Source: DAIMFL01 sp964372215 (GTDB lineage Bacteria > Pseudomonadota > Alphaproteobacteria > Dongiales > Dongiaceae). From it: DNA of 50,439 nucleotides. The translations under genes were made by a program, and so were the position numbers. This document shows, piece by piece, positions 10,258-18,360 of the stretch (position 1 is its first letter; each line of letters begins with the position of its first letter). Under the pieces are notes generated by a model that was given only the letters and a program-made list of their open reading frames with translations, made no database searches and had not been told where the DNA came from. The stretch lies in NCBI GenBank assembly GCA_964372215.1, contig CAYJQC010000031.1, forward strand, positions 1-50,439, in the 5' to 3' direction.

Positions 10258-10650
10258 TCAGGCGCCGCTCGCGAGATCCTCGAGGATCGGGCAGTCCGGC
10301 CGGTGGTCGCCGTGGCAGCGGGTGGCGAGGTCGCTCAGCGTATTGCGGATCGATTTCAGCTCGGCGATCTTGGTGTCGATCTCGGTGACCCGATGCAGCG
10401 CCAGCTCCTTGACCTGGGCGCTGCTGCGGCTGCGGTCGTGCCACAGGGTCAGCAGTTCGGCGACATCCTTCACGGGAAACCCGAGATCGCGGGCGCGGTG
10501 GATGAAGCGCAGCATCTCGACGTCGCGGTCGCCATAGTCGCGATAGCCGCTCTCCTTGCGCGCCGCCTTGGGGATCAGCCCGATCTCCTCGTAGTAGCGG
10601 ATGGTCTTGGGCGGCACGCCGGAGCGCCGTGCCGCGGTGCCGATGTTCAT
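10258..10650 (-). CDS. cueR: CueR-type Cu(I)-responsive MerR regulator
   Basis: Copper-sensing transcription activator. In 130 residues it has the MerR winged helix-turn-helix at the N-terminus (MNIGTAARRSGVPPKTIRYY, then YRDYG), a dimerisation helix (about 80-110) and a metal loop with Cys112 and Cys120 (RCHGDHRPDC). These are exactly the two positions that bind Cu(I) in E. coli CueR. This spacing separates it from the Zn- and Hg-type MerR proteins. Its ATG overlaps the copA stop codon by four bases (ATGA), so it is translated from the copA message and is autoregulated with it. The predicted target is the 9-3-9 palindrome in front of copA. Confidence 0.93.
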   Translation of the reverse strand: MNIGTAARRSGVPPKTIRYYEEIGLIPKAARKESGYRDYGDRDVEMLRFIHRARDLGFPVKDVAELLTLWHDRSRSSAQVKELALHRVTEIDTKIAELKSIRNTLSDLATRCHGDHRPDCPILEDLASGA

Positions 10651-12950
10651 GCGCGTCTCCCCTTGTCCGGATGCCAGCGCCGCAGCAGCAGCGAATTGCC
10701 GACCACGCTGACGCTGCTGGCCGCCATGGCGGCGCCGGCGATCACCGGGGTCAGCAGGCCGGCTGCGGCGAGCGGCAGCGCCACCAGGTTGTAGATGAAG
10801 GCCCAGAACAGGTTCTGGCGAATCTTGATGCCGGTCCGGCGCGACAGCGCGACCGCGTCGGCGACCAGCAGCGGACTCGGCCGCAGCAGGGTGACGCCGG
10901 CGGTTTCCATGGCGACGTCGCTGCCGCCGCCCATGGCGATCCCGACATCGGCGGCGGCCAGCGCCGGCGCGTCGTTGACGCCGTCGCCGACCATGGCGAC
11001 CACCCCGCCCTCGCCGCGCAGGCGCTGGATCTCCTTGGCCTTGTCCTCGGGCAGCACCTCGGCGACCACGCGCTCGATGCCGATGCGCTTGGCGACGCTC
11101 TCGGCCGCGCGGGCGTTGTCGCCGGTCAGCATGACCGCGGCGATGCCGAGGCGCTTCAGGGCGGCGACCGCCTCGGCCGATTCGGTGCGCAGGGTGTCGC
11201 CGGCCGCCAGCAGCCCGAGCAGGCGGGCCGCCCCGCCGATTTCCGCCACCCAGATCATGGTGCGGCCCTCGCCCGCCAGGCGTGCCGCGTCGGCGGCGAG
11301 CGCGCCGGTGTCGACGCCCTGCTCGTGCATCAGCCGTTCGCTGCCGAGGGCGATCGCGCGGCTCTGTCCGTCGAGATCGACCCGCGCGGTCAGCCCGCGC
11401 CCGCCGAGCCGCTGGAAGTCGCTGAGCTTGCCCGGCACCAGGTCGTCGGCCTCGGCGCGCGCCAGCACCGCGTGGGCGAGCGGATGCTCGCTGCCGGCTT
11501 GCGCGGTGGCGGCGAGGCGCAGCAGCGTGTCCGCGTCGGTGCCGTCCGCCGTGACGATGTCGGTGATCGCCGGCCGGCCTTCGGTCAGGGTGCCGGTCTT
11601 GTCGAACACCACGGTGGTGACCGCGCCGGCGCGTTCCAGCGCCTCGGCGTCGCGGATCAGGATGCCGCGGCGCGCGGCCAGGCCGGTGCCGACCATGATC
11701 GCCGTCGGCGTGGCCAGGCCGAGCGCGCAGGGGCAGGCGATGATCAGGACGGAGACGGCGTTGAGGATCGCCGCGTTCAGGTCGCCGGTGAACGCCCACC
11801 AGCCGAGGACGGTGACGAGCGCGAACGCCACCACTGCCGGCACGAACACCGCGCTGATGCGGTCGACCAGGCGCTGCACCGGCGCCTTGCTGGCCTGGGC
11901 GCCCTGGACCAGGGCGATGATGCGCGACAGCGTCGAGTCCGCGCCGACCCGGGTCACCTTCACCCGCAGCAGCCCGTCGCCGTTGATGGCGCCGCCGATC
12001 ACCTTGTCGCCCGGCCCCTTGTCCACCGGCAGGCTCTCGCCGGTGACCAGGGATTCGTCGGCCTGGCTGGCGCCCTCGATCACTTCGCCGTCGACCGGCA
12101 CGCGCGCCCCCGGCTTGACCAGCGCGATGTCGCCGTTGCGCACCAGCGCCAGCGGCAGCTCCTGCGCCTGGCCGCCGCGCTCGATCAGCGCGGTCTCGGG
12201 CCGCAGCGCCATCAGCGCCCGGATCGCCGCGGTGGTGCCGCGTCGCGCCCGGTCCTCGAGGGTGCGGCCGAGCAGGATCAGGGTGATCACCACCGCCGAG
12301 GCCTCGAAATACAGATGGCCGCCGCCGCCATGGACCGCCCCGTGGGCGTCCGTCGGCAAGAGCAGCGTGTTGTACAGGCTGAGGCCGTAGGCGGCGCTGG
12401 TGCCGAGCACCACCAGCAGGTCCATGTTGGCGCTGCCGTGGCGCAGCGCCGGCCAGGCGGCGCGGTAGAAGCGCGCGCCGATCCAGAACTGCACCGGGGT
12501 GGCGAGGGCGAGCTGGGCCCAGCCCGGCAGCGCCAGCGCCGTCGGGAGAAACATGTGGGCGACCAGCGGCAGGGTGAGCAGCACGGCGATGCCGAGGATC
12601 ACCAGGTCGTGGCGCGACTCGGCCGCCGCCGCGCGTTCCGCCGCGGCCTCCTCGGCCGCATCCTTGGGCGCCGGCCCGGCGCGATAGCCGGTGGCCTCGA
12701 TCGCCGCGGTCAGCGCCGCGGTGGCGTCCGGCGTGCCCGGCGCCAGATCCACATGGGCGCGGCGGTTGGCCAGGTTGACCGTGGCGCCGGCGACGCCCGG
12801 CACCGCTGTCAGCGCGCGCTCGACTCGGGCGACGCAGCTCGCGCAGGTCATGCCGAAGACCTGCAGTTCGATCGCCTCGGGTGCGGCGGCGCGCCGCGGC
12901 GGCTGGGCGCCGGCCTCGGCCGCGCCGTGATGCAGTTCCATGGTGTCCAT
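10647..12950 (-). CDS. copA: Cu(I)-exporting P1B-type ATPase
   Basis: Pumps Cu(I) out of the cytoplasm using ATP. Counted from the ATG at 12950 (767 residues): one heavy-metal-associated domain with GMTCASC (Cys36, Cys39); an alanine-rich linker; paired membrane helices from about 115; the TGES actuator loop (about 303-306); the CPC metal site (about 406-408) in the sixth helix; the phosphorylated Asp in DKTGTLTEG (about 450); the P1B-specific HP dipeptide (about 489); and GDGVNDAPAL. The CPC motif with a CueR partner points to monovalent copper (or silver). An ATG at 12959 also reads in frame, but it lies inside the -10 element of the CueR promoter and cannot be in the message; the ATG at 12950 would sit at or next to the predicted transcript start. 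The ATG at 12941 is the next choice. Confidence 0.95.
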   Translation of the reverse strand: MDTMELHHGAAEAGAQPPRRAAAPEAIELQVFGMTCASCVARVERALTAVPGVAGATVNLANRRAHVDLAPGTPDATAALTAAIEATGYRAGPAPKDAAEEAAAERAAAAESRHDLVILGIAVLLTLPLVAHMFLPTALALPGWAQLALATPVQFWIGARFYRAAWPALRHGSANMDLLVVLGTSAAYGLSLYNTLLLPTDAHGAVHGGGGHLYFEASAVVITLILLGRTLEDRARRGTTAAIRALMALRPETALIERGGQAQELPLALVRNGDIALVKPGARVPVDGEVIEGASQADESLVTGESLPVDKGPGDKVIGGAINGDGLLRVKVTRVGADSTLSRIIALVQGAQASKAPVQRLVDRISAVFVPAVVAFALVTVLGWWAFTGDLNAAILNAVSVLIIACPCALGLATPTAIMVGTGLAARRGILIRDAEALERAGAVTTVVFDKTGTLTEGRPAITDIVTADGTDADTLLRLAATAQAGSEHPLAHAVLARAEADDLVPGKLSDFQRLGGRGLTARVDLDGQSRAIALGSERLMHEQGVDTGALAADAARLAGEGRTMIWVAEIGGAARLLGLLAAGDTLRTESAEAVAALKRLGIAAVMLTGDNARAAESVAKRIGIERVVAEVLPEDKAKEIQRLRGEGGVVAMVGDGVNDAPALAAADVGIAMGGGSDVAMETAGVTLLRPSPLLVADAVALSRRTGIKIRQNLFWAFIYNLVALPLAAAGLLTPVIAGAAMAASSVSVVGNSLLLRRWHPDKGRRA

Positions 12951-12956
12951 GGACCG

Positions 12957-12987
12957 CATATGGACCTTCCAGAAACTGGAAGGTCAA
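12957..12987 (-). promoter_or_regulatory. CueR-dependent promoter and operator of copA-cueR
   Basis: On the minus strand TTGACC (12987-12982) is the -35 element. It is followed by a 19-base spacer, the unusual length used by MerR-type regulators, and a -10-like CATATG (12962-12957). Inside lies a perfect palindrome with 9-base arms ACCTTCCAG and CTGGAAGGT separated by three bases (12964-12984). The same arrangement, ACCTTCC ... GGAAGGT overlapping the -35, is known from the E. coli copA promoter. Transcription should start close to 12950. Confidence 0.9.
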
Positions 12988-13045
12988 GGGGGACGGCGCT
13001 ACTGCGCGCCGCGCCGGAGCCTTTCGCACCCTTGGACAGGCTCAC

Positions 13046-13118
13046 CCTTCGACAGGCTCAGGGTGAGGAGAGGGTTTCCAGGATCCATCCCCCGGCCTCA
13101 TCCTGAGCCTGTCGAAGG
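13046..13118. repeat. Inverted repeat (REP-like hairpin)
   Basis: Two 23-base arms (13046-13068 and 13096-13118) are inverted copies of each other with one mismatch; their core is CTTCGACAGGCTCAGG. The loop is 27 bases. A degenerate third copy of one arm (GACAGGCTCACC) lies just before, at 13035-13046. Sequences like this recur in intergenic spaces of many alphaproteobacteria, as I recall. It lies between the copA promoter and the oxidoreductase gene. Confidence 0.8.
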
Positions 13119-13204
13119 ATGCGGCCGGCGCGCCCTGGACGGCGTCCGTTCCGGCTGGCATAGGAAGGCCCTGCCTCTCGCGGCTTGATCCAGGGAGAAC
13201 TCGC

Positions 13205-14302
13205 ATGGCGGCGCCTCGGATCGTCGTGGTCGGCGCCGGCATCGTCGGCGCGTCGATCGCCTGGCACCTGGCCGATGCCGGGGCCGATGTCAGCGTGGTC
13301 GATGCCGGCGCGGCCGGCGGCGTCGCCACCCCGGCCTCGTTCGCCTGGATCAACGCCACGGCCGGCAATCCGGAGCCCTATTTCCGCCTGCGGGTGCGCG
13401 CCATGACGGAGTGGCGGCGCCTTCACGGGCGGGTTCCCGGACTCCCGCTGGCCTGGTGCGGCGGGCTGTGCTGGGACCTGGAGCGGCCCGAGCTTGAGGC
13501 CTTCGCCGGGGAGCATGGCGCCTGGGGCTACGGCATCGAGCGCCTCGACCGCGCCGGTGCCGGGCGGATCGAGCCGGCGCTGCTGAACCCGCCGGATTTC
13601 GCGCTCCACGTCGCCGGCGAAGGCGCGGTCGAGCCGAAGGACGCCACCCTCGCCCTGCTCGCCGATGCGACCGCGCGCGGCGCAAGGCTGCTGCCACGCA
13701 GCGCCGTCACTGCCCTGGTCGAGCGCCATGGCCGCGTCGCCGGGGTCGAGATCGCGCCCGCCGCCGGCGGGGCCGAGCGCCTGGTTGCCGATGAGGTGGT
13801 GCTGGCCGCCGGCGCCGCCACGCCGGCCCTCGCGGCGATGGCGGGGGTCGAGCTTGCACTCGCCGCGCCGCCGGGGCTGATGGCGCATTCCCGGCCCCAT
13901 TCCCGGCTGCTCAACGGCCTGGTGATGGCGCCGGAGCTGCACATGCGCCAGACGGCGGAGGGGCGCATCGTCGCCGCCACCGATTTCGCCGGCGGCGATC
14001 CCGGCGCCGACCCGGAAGCAGCTGCGCGGGCGGTGCTGGAAACGGCCAAGGGCATGTTGCGCGGCGCCGATGCCCTCGCCTTCGATTTCCACACGCTGGG
14101 CTACCGCCCGACGCCAGCGGACGGCTTCCCCGTCATCGGCCGCGCGGCCGCCACGGCCAAGGGACTGGACGGCCTCTACATCGCCGTCATGCATTCCGGC
14201 ATCACGCTCGCCCCCGCCGTCGGCCGGTTCGCGGCGGACGAGATACTGCAGGGCCGGCGCGACGCCCTGCTGGCGCCCTATGGCCTGGAGCGGTTCGCCT
14301 GA
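13205..14302 (+). CDS. FAD-dependent amino-acid oxidase/dehydrogenase (DadA-like)
   Basis: A 365-residue flavoprotein of the DAO (D-amino-acid oxidase/glycine oxidase) superfamily. The dinucleotide fold is at the N-terminus: IVVVGAGIVGASIAWHLADAG with the GxGxxG pattern at about 10-15, then VVDAG. The C-terminal FAD contact is DGFPVIGR ... LYIAVMHSGITLAPAVGR. The middle part (about 90-300) should hold the substrate pocket, which I cannot assign to one substrate; members deaminate D-amino acids, glycine, sarcosine or related amines. The ATG at 13205 follows GGGAG. It is a single gene, divergent from copA and convergent with the transferase gene next to it, so context does not name a pathway. 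Confidence 0.85.
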   Translation: MAAPRIVVVGAGIVGASIAWHLADAGADVSVVDAGAAGGVATPASFAWINATAGNPEPYFRLRVRAMTEWRRLHGRVPGLPLAWCGGLCWDLERPELEAFAGEHGAWGYGIERLDRAGAGRIEPALLNPPDFALHVAGEGAVEPKDATLALLADATARGARLLPRSAVTALVERHGRVAGVEIAPAAGGAERLVADEVVLAAGAATPALAAMAGVELALAAPPGLMAHSRPHSRLLNGLVMAPELHMRQTAEGRIVAATDFAGGDPGADPEAAARAVLETAKGMLRGADALAFDFHTLGYRPTPADGFPVIGRAAATAKGLDGLYIAVMHSGITLAPAVGRFAADEILQGRRDALLAPYGLERFA

Positions 14303-14312
14303 ACCCCGCCGC

Positions 14313-15005
14313 CTATTCGGCCGCTTCCTTGGCGCCGTCGACGAACTGCGCCATCCAGCATTTCCGCTGCCGCACCATGTCGCGGTACATGGCCTCGTAC
14401 TCCGCCGGCGGGAAGCTGTGGGTCGAGGGCCGCGCGGCGATCGCCGCGGCCCAGGCCTCGAGACGCGGGAACTTGTCGATATGGCCGACGCGCCGGATCC
14501 GCTCCAGAAACAGGTGGCGCTGCAGGAACGGCGCGTAGGCCGCGTCCACCAGGGAATAGCGCGCGCCGTTGAAGAACGGGCCGCCGCCCTGCCCCGCCAG
14601 CGCCGTCTCGATCTTCTCGAACGCCGCCGGCATGCGCGCCGCCGCTGACTCGAAGCCGGCCTCGTCGGCGGCATAGGCGTGCGCCGAGGCGATGTCCATG
14701 AAACTCGGCATGTGCTCGATCCAGGCGCGATTCATCGCGCGCTGCACCGGGTCCTCCGGATGGAGCCGCGGCGCGTGCATTTCATCCAGGTACTCGTTGA
14801 TCGCCCCGGATTCGAACAGCGCCGTGGTCTCGTCCAAGCGCAGCACTGGCACCTTGTCGTGCGGCGAGATTTCGCGGAACCAGGCGGGCCGGTTGCCGGA
14901 CTCGATGTGATCGAACTCGAAGTCGATCCGCTTCTCGCGCAGCACGATCGCGACGCGCTGCACCCAGGGGCAGCCCTTGAAACTGACCAGCCGGTATTTC
15001 GCCAT
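14313..15005 (-). CDS. Glutathione S-transferase family protein
   Basis: A 230-residue cytosolic glutathione-transferase-fold protein. The thioredoxin-like N-terminal domain has FKGCPWVQRV (Cys12 as candidate active-site residue), the cis-proline motif KVPVL (about 51-55) and the glutathione-binding Glu-Ser in ALFESGAINEYL (about 65-66). The C-terminal half is all-helical. A Cys in the CPW position suggests an omega-, beta- or dehydroascorbate-reductase-like activity (thiol transfer or reduction) rather than classic Tyr/Ser conjugation; this is inference. I chose the ATG at 15005 because GAGG lies six bases upstream; an ATG at 15026 adds seven residues. It ends 10 bases from the convergent oxidoreductase gene. 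Confidence 0.88.
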   Translation of the reverse strand: MAKYRLVSFKGCPWVQRVAIVLREKRIDFEFDHIESGNRPAWFREISPHDKVPVLRLDETTALFESGAINEYLDEMHAPRLHPEDPVQRAMNRAWIEHMPSFMDIASAHAYAADEAGFESAAARMPAAFEKIETALAGQGGGPFFNGARYSLVDAAYAPFLQRHLFLERIRRVGHIDKFPRLEAWAAAIAARPSTHSFPPAEYEAMYRDMVRQRKCWMAQFVDGAKEAAE

Positions 15006-15157
15006 GACGGCCTCGCGTGGAGTCATCGGGGAAGCGGGATCGTCGCATGCCCGGGGGCTGCGGGCAAAGCGTGGGGTTGCCGGCGCCGGATGGCAGGGCC
15101 GCGGCCTTGCGCTACGAGACCCGCGCCCGGACCGCCGGCGCCGTCAGGAGGCGCAGG

Positions 15158-15520
15158 ATGAGGCAGCACGCACGCATACTCTGGCCGGCCGTCGCCATGG
15201 TCGCCGCGATGATCGCCGGGCGAACACCGGCCGCCGACGAGGCGCCGGTGCCGGTGGCGATCGCCGCGTTCGACAACGACGACAGCGCGGGCGAGGCGCC
15301 CGCGGCGGCGCGGGCAACCGGCGCGCGGCTGCTGGTCTGTGGCGGCGTGCACAAGATGAGCACCCTGGTGCAGTGGGGGAAGCTCCACGTCGTCGACCTC
15401 GCGGCCGACCGGCTGCTGCTCGACCGCAACTTCTCGTTCCGCGGCGACAGTGACGAGGCCTTCCGCCGCGCCGCGGAGTTCGTCGCGCGGTATGTCAAGG
15501 AGGTGGTCCCGCTGCAGTGA
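15158..15520 (+). CDS. Small exported DUF2380-like protein
   Basis: A 120-residue protein with a clear signal peptide (MRQHARILWPAVAMVAAMIA, cleavage probably after the alanines near residue 27). The mature part resembles the two ends of the DUF2380 family as I remember it: VAIAAFDND near the start, and KMSTLVQWGKLHVVDLAADR ... FSFRGDSDEAFRRAAEFVARY at the end. Usual members are longer and have a middle segment of roughly 50-60 residues that is absent here. A strong AGGAGG site precedes the ATG at 15158. Function is unknown for the family; a periplasmic location follows from the signal peptide. It is divergent from the transferase gene and upstream of trpG. Confidence 0.65.
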   Translation: MRQHARILWPAVAMVAAMIAGRTPAADEAPVPVAIAAFDNDDSAGEAPAAARATGARLLVCGGVHKMSTLVQWGKLHVVDLAADRLLLDRNFSFRGDSDEAFRRAAEFVARYVKEVVPLQ

Positions 15521-15557
15521 GCCCGGCTGCTCCGCTTCGGGCTATGGCGCGGGCACC

Positions 15558-15586
15558 TTCCCTCCCCCACCCCTGCCTGCTATAAC
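15558..15586 (+). promoter_or_regulatory. Possible promoter of trpG-trpD-trpC
   Basis: TATAAC at 15581-15586 is a good -10 element. The best -35 at 17-base spacing is only TTCCCT (15558-15563). Transcription would start near 15593. The leader of about 60 bases up to the trpG ATG has no run of Trp codons and no clear paired hairpins, so attenuation is not apparent. A separate promoter is needed here because trpE lies 6.6 kb away. Confidence 0.4.
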
Positions 15587-15654
15587 CGCCCCTGACCGTC
15601 CGTTTCCGTGATATTCGAAGGCGTTAGGGCGCCGGGTTGCTCGCGAGAATCGCC

Positions 15655-16293
15655 ATGTTCGTGCTGATCGACAACTACGACAGCTTCACCTACAACCTCG
15701 TTCACTTCCTGGGCGAGCTGGGGGCCGAGACCGTCGTGCACCGCAACGACAAGGTCACCCCGGCGGCGGTCATGGACCTCTCGCCCCAGGGCATCATCCT
15801 GTCGCCCGGGCCGTGCGATCCCGACCAGGCCGGGATCTGCCTCGATCTCATCGCCGCCGCCGCCGGCAAGGTGCCGCTGCTCGGCGTCTGCCTCGGCCAT
15901 CAGGCGATCGGCCAGGCGTTCGGCGGCAAGGTGGTGCGCGCACCCCTGCCGATGCACGGCAAGCTGTCGCTGGTCCAGCATCGCGGCCACTCGATCTTCG
16001 CCGGCCTGCCGAGCCCGTTCCGCGGCACCCGCTACCACTCGCTGATCGTCGACCGCGCCAGCCTGCCGGATTGCCTCGAGGTCATCGCCGAGACCGAGGA
16101 CGGCATCATCATGGGCCTCGCCCACAAGACGCTGCCGCTGTGGGGCGTGCAGTTCCACCCGGAGAGCATCGCCTCGGAGCACGGCCACCGCCTGCTCGCC
16201 AATTTCCTGCGCCTCGCCGGCATGAACGCGGTGACGCTGCCGGCCGCCGCGGCACAGGGCGCCGCCGCCGTGCCGCTCGCCGTCGGCGCGTGA
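15655..16293 (+). CDS. trpG: Anthranilate synthase component II (glutamine amidotransferase)
   Basis: Class I glutaminase that releases ammonia for TrpE; it may also serve aminodeoxychorismate synthase, as single TrpG/PabA proteins often do. The 212 residues show LIDNYDSFTYNLVHFL at the start, SPGPCDPDQAG, the nucleophile Cys79 in GVCLGHQAIGQ, and the His168/Glu170 pair in VQFHPESIAS. An alanine-rich tail of about 20 residues is extra. I start at the ATG at 15655, which gives the conserved N-terminus; an in-frame TTG at 15637 adds six residues. It begins the trpG-trpD-trpC-moaC-moeA series, with a REP-like element between trpG and trpD. Confidence 0.96.
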   Translation: MFVLIDNYDSFTYNLVHFLGELGAETVVHRNDKVTPAAVMDLSPQGIILSPGPCDPDQAGICLDLIAAAAGKVPLLGVCLGHQAIGQAFGGKVVRAPLPMHGKLSLVQHRGHSIFAGLPSPFRGTRYHSLIVDRASLPDCLEVIAETEDGIIMGLAHKTLPLWGVQFHPESIASEHGHRLLANFLRLAGMNAVTLPAAAAQGAAAVPLAVGA

Positions 16294-16332
16294 GGCATCG
16301 GACCGCCGCCTTCCTGCCGATGTCCAGCCATA

Positions 16333-16462
16333 CCCTCACCCAACTCCGGCCAGGCTCGGGCCAGCGCCCTCGCCGGGCCTCCGTATCCCTCTCCCGCGTC
16401 CGCGGGAGAGGGCGGGGCCCGTCGCGCCCGAGCCTGTCGAGGGGGCGACGGGAGGGTGAGGG
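16333..16462. repeat. REP-like palindromic element between trpG and trpD
   Basis: The 184-base gap holds nested inverted repeats. The outer arms are CCCTCACCC (16333-16341) and GGGTGAGGG (16454-16462). The inner hairpin is a perfect 12-base repeat, CCCTCTCCCGCG / CGCGGGAGAGGG (16387-16398 and 16401-16412). A third pair is CCCGTCGC / GCGACGGG (16418-16425 and 16445-16452). The inner hairpin recurs in the trpC-moaC gap. Such elements may stabilise or partly terminate the transcript. Confidence 0.8.
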
Positions 16463-16477
16463 CCGGATGCCGCGGAC

Positions 16478-17512
16478 ATGAGCGACGCTGCCGACCTCAA
16501 GGCCCTGATCGGCATCGTCGCCTCCGGCCGCGCATTGAGCGAGGACGAGGCGGAAACCGCCTTCGACATCATGATGAGCGGCAACGCCACCCCGGCGCAG
16601 ATGGGCGGCTTCCTGATGGGCTTGCGGGTGCGCGGCGAGACGGTGCCGGAGATCACCGGCGCGGTGCGTGCCATGCGCGCCAAGATGCTGCCGCTGACGG
16701 CACCGGCCGGCGCCATCGACACCTGCGGCACCGGCGGCGACCAGTCCGGCACCTGGAACATCTCGACCGCGGTCTCGTTCGTGGTGGCCGGCGCCGGCGT
16801 CGCGGTGGCCAAGCACGGCAACCGCGCCATGTCGTCGAAATCCGGCGCCGCGGACGTGCTGCAGGCGCTCGGCATCAATCTCGACGCCGACATGGCGCTG
16901 GTCGAGAAGGCGATGCGCAAGGCCGGCGTCGGCTTCATGCTGGCGCCGCGCCATCATGGCGCCATGCGCCATGTCGGGCCGGTCCGGGTCGAACTCGGCA
17001 CCCGCACCATCTTCAACCTGATGGGTCCGCTGTCGAACCCGGCGGGCACGACGCGCCAGCTCGTCGGCGTGTTCGCGCGAAACTGGATCGAGCCGCTGGC
17101 GCGGGTGCTCGGCGCGCTCGGCACGGAGCGCGCCTGGGTGGTGCACGGCTCCGACGGGCTCGACGAGATCACCACGACCGGCGCGACCCATGTTGCCGAG
17201 CTCAGGGGCGGCGAGGTCCGGGTGTTCGACCTGACGCCGGAAGAAGCCGGGCTGAAGCGCGCCGAGGCGAGTGCCTTGAAGGGCGCCGACGCCGCCACCA
17301 ACGCGGCGGCGCTGCGTGGCGTGCTCGACGGCAAGGCCGGCGCCTATCGCGACATCGTGCTGCTGAACAGCGCCGCGGCGCTCGTCATCGCCGACAAGGC
17401 GGCCGACCTGAAAGCCGGCGTCGCCCTGGCAGCGCAGTCGATCGCCTCGGGCAAGGCGCGGGGCGCGCTCGAGCGCCTGGTCGCCATCACCAACGAAGCC
17501 GCGCCGGCCTGA
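16478..17512 (+). CDS. trpD: Anthranilate phosphoribosyltransferase
   Basis: Transfers the phosphoribosyl group of PRPP to anthranilate, the second step of tryptophan synthesis; cytoplasmic dimer. The 344 residues match the family. The PRPP pyrophosphate loop CGTGGD is at 83-88, followed by TWNISTAVSFVVAGAGV, the KHGNRAMSSKSG block (about 112-123) and GPLSNPAG, then the acidic LTPEEAGL region. The N-terminal helical bundle carries LSEDEAETAFDIMMSG. Its stop codon is followed after one base by the trpC ATG, so translation of the two is coupled. Upstream, the REP-like element separates it from trpG. Confidence 0.97.
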   Translation: MSDAADLKALIGIVASGRALSEDEAETAFDIMMSGNATPAQMGGFLMGLRVRGETVPEITGAVRAMRAKMLPLTAPAGAIDTCGTGGDQSGTWNISTAVSFVVAGAGVAVAKHGNRAMSSKSGAADVLQALGINLDADMALVEKAMRKAGVGFMLAPRHHGAMRHVGPVRVELGTRTIFNLMGPLSNPAGTTRQLVGVFARNWIEPLARVLGALGTERAWVVHGSDGLDEITTTGATHVAELRGGEVRVFDLTPEEAGLKRAEASALKGADAATNAAALRGVLDGKAGAYRDIVLLNSAAALVIADKAADLKAGVALAAQSIASGKARGALERLVAITNEAAPA

Positions 17513-17513
17513 C

Positions 17514-18329
17514 ATGAGCGACGTGCTCGCCCGCATCTGCACCGACAAGCGCGCGCATGTCGCCCGCCGCAAGAAGGAGCGGCCGCTGCCCCAGGTCGAG
17601 CATGACGCGCGCGAGGAGGCCGCGCCGCGCGGCTTCGCCGACGCGCTGGCCGCCACCGTCGCCGCCGGCCGCTACGGCCTGATCGCCGAGATCAAGAAGG
17701 CCTCGCCGTCGAAGGGCCTGATCCGCGCCGACTTCGACCCGGCCGCCCTGGCCCGCGCCTACCAGGCGGGCGGCGCCACCTGCCTGTCGGTCTTGACCGA
17801 CGAGCCGTATTTCCAGGGCCAGGACGCCTACCTGGTCGACGCCCATGCGGCCTGCGACCTGCCGGTGCTGCGCAAGGACTTCATGCTCGACCCCTATCAG
17901 GTGGCCGAGGCCCGCGCGCTCGGCGCCGACTGCATCCTGCTGATCATGGCGGCGCTCGACGACGTCCAGGCCGCCGAGCTCGAATCCGCCGCCGGCGACT
18001 GGGGCATGGACGTGCTGGTCGAGGTCCATGACCGCCCCGAGCTCGAGCGCGCGCTGCGCCTCCGGTCGCGCCTGATCGGCGTCAACAACCGCAACCTCAA
18101 GACCCTGGCGGTCGACCTGGCGGTGACCGAGGCGCTCGCGCCGCTGGTGCCGACGCAGCGCCTGCTGGTGGCCGAAAGCGGGCTCAACGCCACCGCCGAT
18201 CTCGAGCGCATGGCCAAGGTCGGCGCAAGCTGCTTCCTGGTCGGCGAGTCGCTCATGCGCCAGGCGGATGTGACGGCGGCGACGCGCAAGCTGCTCGGCA
18301 GCCACGCGCCGGAACGGCTGAGCGCGTAG
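17514..18329 (+). CDS. trpC: Indole-3-glycerol phosphate synthase
   Basis: Closes the indole ring of carboxyphenylamino-deoxyribulose phosphate to give indole-glycerol phosphate, the fourth step of the pathway. The 271-residue TIM barrel shows IAEIKKASPSKGLIR with Glu59 and Lys61, the catalytic lysine Lys121 in VLRKDFMLDPYQV, IGVNNRNLKTL, and the phosphate-binding VAESGLN and FLVGESLMR. It is a single-function enzyme; trpF is not fused to it and is not in the window. The gene follows trpD after one base. A REP-like gap of about 150 bases separates it from moaC. Confidence 0.97.
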   Translation: MSDVLARICTDKRAHVARRKKERPLPQVEHDAREEAAPRGFADALAATVAAGRYGLIAEIKKASPSKGLIRADFDPAALARAYQAGGATCLSVLTDEPYFQGQDAYLVDAHAACDLPVLRKDFMLDPYQVAEARALGADCILLIMAALDDVQAAELESAAGDWGMDVLVEVHDRPELERALRLRSRLIGVNNRNLKTLAVDLAVTEALAPLVPTQRLLVAESGLNATADLERMAKVGASCFLVGESLMRQADVTAATRKLLGSHAPERLSA

Positions 18330-18360
18330 GTCGTGATGTCGACCGTGTCCCCCACCCCCA

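Noticed and set aside
10258..13029. A single 923-codon minus-strand frame covering copA and cueR
   Set aside because: Only its last 130 codons are real (CueR). The rest is an alternative frame of copA, rich in Arg and Gly.
15587..15654. trp leader peptide and attenuator before trpG
   Set aside because: The short leader has no Trp codons in any short frame and no alternative hairpins followed by a T-run.
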